A DNA stretch of 64,000 nt from assembly GCA_009768925.2 (NCBI GenBank), contig VHIT02000027.1, positions 1 to 64,000 on the forward strand, written 5' to 3'. The notes beneath the pieces are model-generated. The model was not told the DNA's origin. It worked only from the letters and a program-made list of their open reading frames with translations, and did no database searches. Origin of the DNA: Cryptosporidium bovis. Its lineage: Eukaryota; Apicomplexa; Conoidasida; Eucoccidiorida; Cryptosporidiidae. Position 1 is the stretch's first letter. The number at the start of each line of letters is the position of its first letter. Shown here in pieces: positions 59,933-64,000 of this stretch. A program made the translations under genes and the position numbers.

Positions 59933-60622
59933 TTAGAACGAAACAATCTTTTCTAGTTTTTTGCAAATATTTGCAACTGTTCGTTTATTTATGGAAATTC
60001 TATTTTCGTCAGAACATTTTGATCTCACAACCACGGAAATGTAATCATTGTTTGTAGTGTCGAAATTTAAGTCTTTATATTCCGTTTTAACTTGGATTTC
60101 TACTTCTTCATCAATTGATGACTTGAATATTCCGACATAGTCGCTAATATATGTTGCGTTATATAGAGTTGGTGGGTTTGAGTTGCTGGAAATAATGTTA
60201 AGGTACTGAAAAATATCCAATATTGACCTTGATGTTACACATTCTATTGTCCTAGAAACAGAAATGTTTGGAGTTCTTTTATTCGCGTCACTAATTTGTC
60301 CCATTTGATTTGGAGCTAAGTCGAATATTGGAATATTGCAGACGATACTTATTTTATTAATGAGTTCATTTGGATAAAAATATTGAAAAATATGTGCCTC
60401 TAAGTTTGAGTAATGTTGGATTTTTGTAAAATCTAAGTTCTTATCTGTCTTTATGGATTTATCCGCTGTTGGACACCATAAACTCTCACAATACTTTATT
60501 AGTTTGAGCTCAATACATAGCGATTTTAAAATATTCAAAAGATCATCCAATTGAGAGAAACAAATTTTTCCAACTATGGTACACTCAAAATGAGATTTTT
60601 GTTGGCTAGAAACTACTTCCAT
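59933..60622 (-). CDS. MED18: Mediator subunit MED18-like protein
   Basis: 229 residues from ATG 60622; an upstream GTG extends the frame but is not accepted. The N-terminus FECTIVGKICFSQLDDLL resembles the Med18 first strand and helix. RTIECVTSRSILDIFQYL and YISDYVGIFKSSI correspond to the middle, and EYKDLNF...YISVVVRSK and the final IDNICKKLEK-type helix (NICKKLEKIVSF) to the end. Length and order fit Med18, a head-module subunit that helps RNA polymerase II initiation. Mediator is hard to find by sequence in apicomplexans, so the match is best tested by structure comparison. It faces ATG4 divergently. Confidence 0.6.
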   Translation of the reverse strand: MEVVSSQQKSHFECTIVGKICFSQLDDLLNILKSLCIELKLIKYCESLWCPTADKSIKTDKNLDFTKIQHYSNLEAHIFQYFYPNELINKISIVCNIPIFDLAPNQMGQISDANKRTPNISVSRTIECVTSRSILDIFQYLNIISSNSNPPTLYNATYISDYVGIFKSSIDEEVEIQVKTEYKDLNFDTTNNDYISVVVRSKCSDENRISINKRTVANICKKLEKIVSF

Positions 60623-60733
60623 TTCAAAAAAAAAATAAAGGATTGGTTCTGGGGCGGCCACAAAAGTGCAGGGAATTTGAAGTCAAATAGAGGAATTTCA
60701 TTAGAGAGGAAATATAAAAAAGAGTGTTAAAAA

Positions 60734-60751
60734 ATGAAAGATGTTTATTAA
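60734..60751 (+). promoter_or_regulatory. Five-codon overlapping upstream ORF before ATG4
   Basis: ATG AAA GAT GTT TAT TAA at 60734-60751, out of frame and overlapping the ATG4 start at 60741. If transcripts begin upstream of it, translation of ATG4 would depend on leaky scanning. Confidence 0.35.
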
Positions 60752-61796
60752 AAAAATAATATATAGTTCGTTAAATCTTTTTTTCGACAAATTTATGTAC
60801 AAGTTCGTTGACGAAGATGTCGTAATGTCACAAAAAAATTACAAGTCTGATATTAGCCTGGAATTTTTGAGAGATTTCAGGGATATAATATTGTTTACTT
60901 ATAGGTATAACTTCCAGGATATTTTATCTATATTTATGGAACCTGAGAGAACCTCTTTATATGGAAAGGTAAATTCGAATCCCACAACGGATGTTGGATG
61001 GGGATGTATGATTAGAGTTATTCAAATGTCAATTTCGCATGGAATTCGTATTTATCTGAGAAGGATGAAACGTAACGATATTTCGGTTGAAAAGATTATA
61101 AATAATTTTCAAGATAGCAGAAATTCTATATTTTCAATTCATAATATGGTCTTTAAAGCTTACTACAATCTTGGAATTTCCCCCTTTTCATGGATTGGTC
61201 CTACGACCTCATCAGTAATTGCAGATATATTGATAAACGAGAATAGGGAAGTCATTGATAATTATAAAATTTCCAGTATTGTTTTAAAAGACGGCATAAT
61301 TTACAAAAATATAACTGAAAGACATTTTTCAGGAATAGAACCTGAATGCTGCACGCTTATTTGGTTGTGTACAAAACTGGGGGCAAGAAATTTTAATATA
61401 GGTGCTTATAAAAAATCAATATTATTAATAATGAAACAAGTACCACAATTCGCATGTATAGCAGGAGGACATAACAATTTTAATAGAGCTTTATTGGTTG
61501 TTGGGGCAAGTATGAACTATCTCTATTGTTTAGATCCACACACCAAAATACTTCCACTTTTTTCAAAAAATAATTTTAATAGAGAGGAGTTTGTTCAGAG
61601 AGAACCGACTAAAATAAGTTGGGAAGATCTAAGCCCATCTCTATCTTTCGTTTTTGCTTGCAGTGGCCTTTCTGATTTTGAAGAAATGTGTTTTAATTTG
61701 AGGCAAATTAATTCAGATTTATTCGAGGCAGTGGAATGCAAAAAATTAGACGCAGATTTTAGTTTTGAAAATGACTCCGGTTTTTTAGTTTTGTAG
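60741..61796 (+). CDS. ATG4: Autophagy cysteine protease ATG4
   Basis: 351 residues. Catalytic Cys89 lies in TTDVGWGCMIRV. The later pair Asp265 and His267 sits in CLDPHTK, matching human Cys74, Asp278 and His280. PFSWIGPTTSS and ARNFNIGAY are typical of peptidase family C54. ATG4 trims ATG8 and removes it from lipid. In Plasmodium and Toxoplasma the ATG8 pathway mainly serves the apicoplast, an organelle Cryptosporidium lacks, so the pathway's role here is open. A later Met (residue 19 or 29) could be the start given the short uORF. The gene ends 36 bases from TIM44. Confidence 0.88.
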   Translation: MFIKKIIYSSLNLFFDKFMYKFVDEDVVMSQKNYKSDISLEFLRDFRDIILFTYRYNFQDILSIFMEPERTSLYGKVNSNPTTDVGWGCMIRVIQMSISHGIRIYLRRMKRNDISVEKIINNFQDSRNSIFSIHNMVFKAYYNLGISPFSWIGPTTSSVIADILINENREVIDNYKISSIVLKDGIIYKNITERHFSGIEPECCTLIWLCTKLGARNFNIGAYKKSILLIMKQVPQFACIAGGHNNFNRALLVVGASMNYLYCLDPHTKILPLFSKNNFNREEFVQREPTKISWEDLSPSLSFVFACSGLSDFEEMCFNLRQINSDLFEAVECKKLDADFSFENDSGFLVL

Positions 61797-61832
61797 AAAA
61801 ATAACATATTTAATAATAAAACCATTTTTTTG

Positions 61833-63098
61833 CTAGAGTATAGGAGACATTCCCAAAATAGCCAGTTCTGTTACAAGCAATGGATATTTCAGTCCCGATA
61901 TTTCACTATTAGGATGATTTGTCACTGCAATTGAGTAAAAAACTTCTCTAATATCGTCTTTTGAACCAGAAATTATTTCTCCATTAGAATTTCTGAGACA
62001 GTTGATTTGCTGGGCTGTAAAAGTAAAAATGAAAATTGGTTGGACTTTCTCGTCTCTAGTAGTAGATAATTCATCTGTAAATTCAAATTTAGAAATTTTT
62101 GCTCCTTTCAATTCTAAATCACTAATTAATAAAACTGTTGGATCAAAACTTAGTCCAATTGCTTTCAATTCATTTACATTTGACAGAATTGTTTTGAACG
62201 CTGTGTCAGCAGTATGTAATTTCAATTCATGTTCGTTTCCAGATAAGTATATATTCAAATAATGTGGAACAACGATATTCTCAACCATATATATTAAATG
62301 TAATAATTTAAATTTTGGGTCTAATATCTTCATCTGTTTTATTGCACTCGAAATTTCATTTTCTTTGAATATTCTACCAACAATTGGGTTTTCAAAAAAA
62401 TCTTTTAATATTGGCATATCCTTAAGTTTTGCACCGAACCTATCCCAGACTGAATCCTCCTGGACAACAATTGAAAAGTTGTCTCTATTAATTTTCTCAT
62501 TTGTTATTTCGTTGATTTCTGGATATTTATATCTACAGTTATTTGAAAACTCAGCATTTTTGACTTTATGCGATGTACCATCGAGTATTTCGCTCTTAAA
62601 TTTGTTCTTCCAGTTTAGAAGTTTTTCTGTGATTTCATCTTGCTCTGTTTTATCGTCAAAAAAATATTTAATTAGCTTCAGATTAGAGAGAAAATGAGAA
62701 TAAATATATTTGTGCTTTTGAAGATGTCTCAAATAGTAGGGAGAGTAGAAGTTAACATATAATTTAATGTTTTTCTTTTGTGAATTAATAATTTTAAGTA
62801 GTGTTTGTATGCGTTTATTTCTAAAAAACTTATTATGTATATTTAAATCGTTAATAAATATATTTAAATCATTCACAAGTGCTCTATCCTCATTAATACC
62901 ATTTTTTATCTGAGAAATTATGTCTTTAATATATGAATCTTTCCTTGTGTAAATATTTCTTATAGAAGTGCCAAATTTGTTGGAAAAAAATAAATAGGTG
63001 TTATAACCTAAGTTGGATATTTTATCGAGATAGGAATGATTATTTAATAAAACATGGAATTTATTTCCATAAATAGAGTTCCCAGTTTTAATTAGCAT
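61833..63098 (-). CDS. TIM44: Mitosomal import-motor anchor TIM44
   Basis: 421 residues. The C-terminal TIM44 domain at about 215-421 is clear: WDRFGAKLKDMPILKDFFENP, then IKQMKILDPKFKL, VPHYLNIYLSGNE, FIFTFTAQQINCLRN and GEIISGSKDDIREVFYSIAV, ending TELAILGMSPIL. The N-terminal part is divergent, basic and Asn-rich. TIM44 tethers mtHsp70 to the TIM23 channel to pull proteins into the matrix. Its presence implies that the relict mitochondrion retains an import motor. It diverges from the cardiolipin synthase gene with 152 bases between starts. Confidence 0.9.
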   Translation of the reverse strand: MLIKTGNSIYGNKFHVLLNNHSYLDKISNLGYNTYLFFSNKFGTSIRNIYTRKDSYIKDIISQIKNGINEDRALVNDLNIFINDLNIHNKFFRNKRIQTLLKIINSQKKNIKLYVNFYSPYYLRHLQKHKYIYSHFLSNLKLIKYFFDDKTEQDEITEKLLNWKNKFKSEILDGTSHKVKNAEFSNNCRYKYPEINEITNEKINRDNFSIVVQEDSVWDRFGAKLKDMPILKDFFENPIVGRIFKENEISSAIKQMKILDPKFKLLHLIYMVENIVVPHYLNIYLSGNEHELKLHTADTAFKTILSNVNELKAIGLSFDPTVLLISDLELKGAKISKFEFTDELSTTRDEKVQPIFIFTFTAQQINCLRNSNGEIISGSKDDIREVFYSIAVTNHPNSEISGLKYPLLVTELAILGMSPIL

Positions 63099-63250
63099 TT
63101 ATTAACCAAAAAAAAAATGAGTGAGTTTGGAACATACATATGATAATATTATTGTTTATAGTTTAAACCAATATTTTTATAAAAAGTGGTTATTTGAATG
63201 TGCACTCGCAAATAACCGCAAAGTCACGATTTTGTTAAAAGCTTTGCTTT

Positions 63251-64000
63251 ATGAATGCTAATAATAAAGGTAGTGATGATCCACAACACAATATTGTTTT
63301 TAAAGATTGGTTAAGAAGTCAAGTAAAAAAAAAACTTTGTGAGAGAGAAATTATATTTAAATATGCCAAAAACAGTGATGAGGAAGAAAAATGGTTTAAA
63401 CTTTTAGACAAATTTTCCAATTTTGGAAACATTACAAGTGGTAATTTAATCAGAATATTTGACAACAGCTCGGATATATATAATGAAATGCTAAAAAGTA
63501 TAGATTTGGCGAAAGAAAGAGTTTGGTTCGAAACTTATATCTTTGAAGACTGTAAAATAGGTGAAAAGTTCATTGACTCATTGTGTAGGGCATCTAATCG
63601 TGGCTGCGAAGTAATATTGTTATTAGATAGTTTTGGTAGTTATAAATTTCCGAAAAAATGGGAGAATATGCTAAAAGAAAACTCCGTTAAATTTATTTGG
63701 TTCAATCCCATTTCTATTTTCAATATTCACACTATTTTATTTAGGAATCATAGAAAAATTCTAATCACCGATAACAAATCATATTGTGGATCGATTAATA
63801 TTACAGATCGAATTAATAATTTAAATAACTTTGAAGAAGCCAATATGTGTGAATTACTGAAGGTTGGAGGGATTTCAAGAAAGAAATTCCTCCCACTACT
63901 TTATGATTTACTTAAGTTGCCAGTTCCTACTAATTTAAAAAGAACATGTTTTTATGATGTACATGCAGAAATAATTGGTCCAGCAACGTATGATCTCGGG
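63251..64000 (+). CDS. CLS: PLD-type cardiolipin synthase (partial, 3' end beyond the window)
   Basis: First 250 codons of a gene that runs off the right edge. The first HKD motif is present: FRNHRKILITDNKSYCGSIN, with the pattern H-x-K-x4-D. A strand before it (GCEVILLLDSFGS) and the following DVHAEIIGPATYDLG (matching 'D.H..I.GPAV.DL') are typical of bacterial-type, phospholipase-D-family cardiolipin synthases. The second HKD is beyond the window. Such enzymes join two phosphatidyl groups to make cardiolipin; alveolates use this type instead of the CDP-alcohol type. Placing it in the mitosome is inference, supported by the neighbouring TIM44. Confidence 0.85.
   Translation, partial: MNANNKGSDDPQHNIVFKDWLRSQVKKKLCEREIIFKYAKNSDEEEKWFKLLDKFSNFGNITSGNLIRIFDNSSDIYNEMLKSIDLAKERVWFETYIFEDCKIGEKFIDSLCRASNRGCEVILLLDSFGSYKFPKKWENMLKENSVKFIWFNPISIFNIHTILFRNHRKILITDNKSYCGSINITDRINNLNNFEEANMCELLKVGGISRKKFLPLLYDLLKLPVPTNLKRTCFYDVHAEIIGPATYDLG

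Noticed and set aside
1-64000. Mobile elements, CRISPR arrays, operon-like transfer islands
   Set aside because: No transposase, reverse transcriptase outside PRP8, terminal repeats, spacer arrays or bacterial-type gene order were seen.

Overview
The window looks like nuclear DNA of a small-genome apicomplexan, most probably a Cryptosporidium species. The reasons are AT-rich sequence, very tight gene packing on both strands, mostly intronless genes that use the standard code (TGA as stop), and relict-mitochondrion genes (TIM44, HscB, a PLD-type cardiolipin synthase). The species call is inference; the gene families are read from the sequence. Several open reading frames begin at TTG or GTG if extended fully, and I moved those starts to the first in-frame ATG. 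I see no mobile elements, CRISPR, rRNA or tRNA.

Layout. 1-10.4 kb: 3' end of RNA polymerase II RPB1 with its CTD heptads, a membrane diacylglycerol kinase, the ribosome-assembly WD40 protein NSA1/WDR74, and a giant 1812-residue protein with a Sec39/NBAS-like N-terminus. 10.7-19.7 kb: a spliced cluster holding an orphan gene, RAD6-type E2 (3 exons), signal peptidase subunit SPC3, a membrane J-protein with a thioredoxin-like domain, TRAPP subunit Trs33/TRAPPC6 (4 exons), centromere protein CENP-C, and SPO11 (10 exons). 20.4-35.0 kb: P4-ATPase flippase, an N-myristoylated TLDc protein like MEAK7, an ankyrin-like protein, PrimPol, a TAF1B/Rrn7-like zinc-ribbon protein, and NELF-C/D (TH1). 35.2-50.4 kb: a cullin, a C2H2 protein, HscB, POP1, several unknowns, a small secreted protein, a p25-alpha/EF-hand-like protein, a divergent acyl-CoA synthetase-like enzyme, and U2A'. 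50.6-64 kb: PRP8, a TKL-like kinase, a MED18-like protein, ATG4, TIM44, and the start of a cardiolipin synthase.

Functional themes. Transcription is well represented (RPB1, NELF-C/D, MED18-like, TAF1B-like). So are RNA processing (U2A' and PRP8 as a divergent pair, POP1), ribosome assembly (NSA1), meiosis and chromosomes (SPO11, CENP-C), DNA damage tolerance (RAD6, PrimPol), ubiquitin/NEDD8 (cullin, RAD6), membrane and secretory biology (DGK, P4-ATPase, SPC3, TRAPP, the Sec39-like giant) and mitosome upkeep. No obvious novel multi-gene defence or metabolic system stands out. The most notable points are two heavily spliced genes that simple ORF scans miss (SPO11, TRAPPC6), a NELF subunit and a PrimPol in a reduced parasite genome, an inverted repeat upstream of CENP-C, recurring GC-rich (E2F-like) sites in otherwise AT-rich promoters, and divergent gene pairs of related function.
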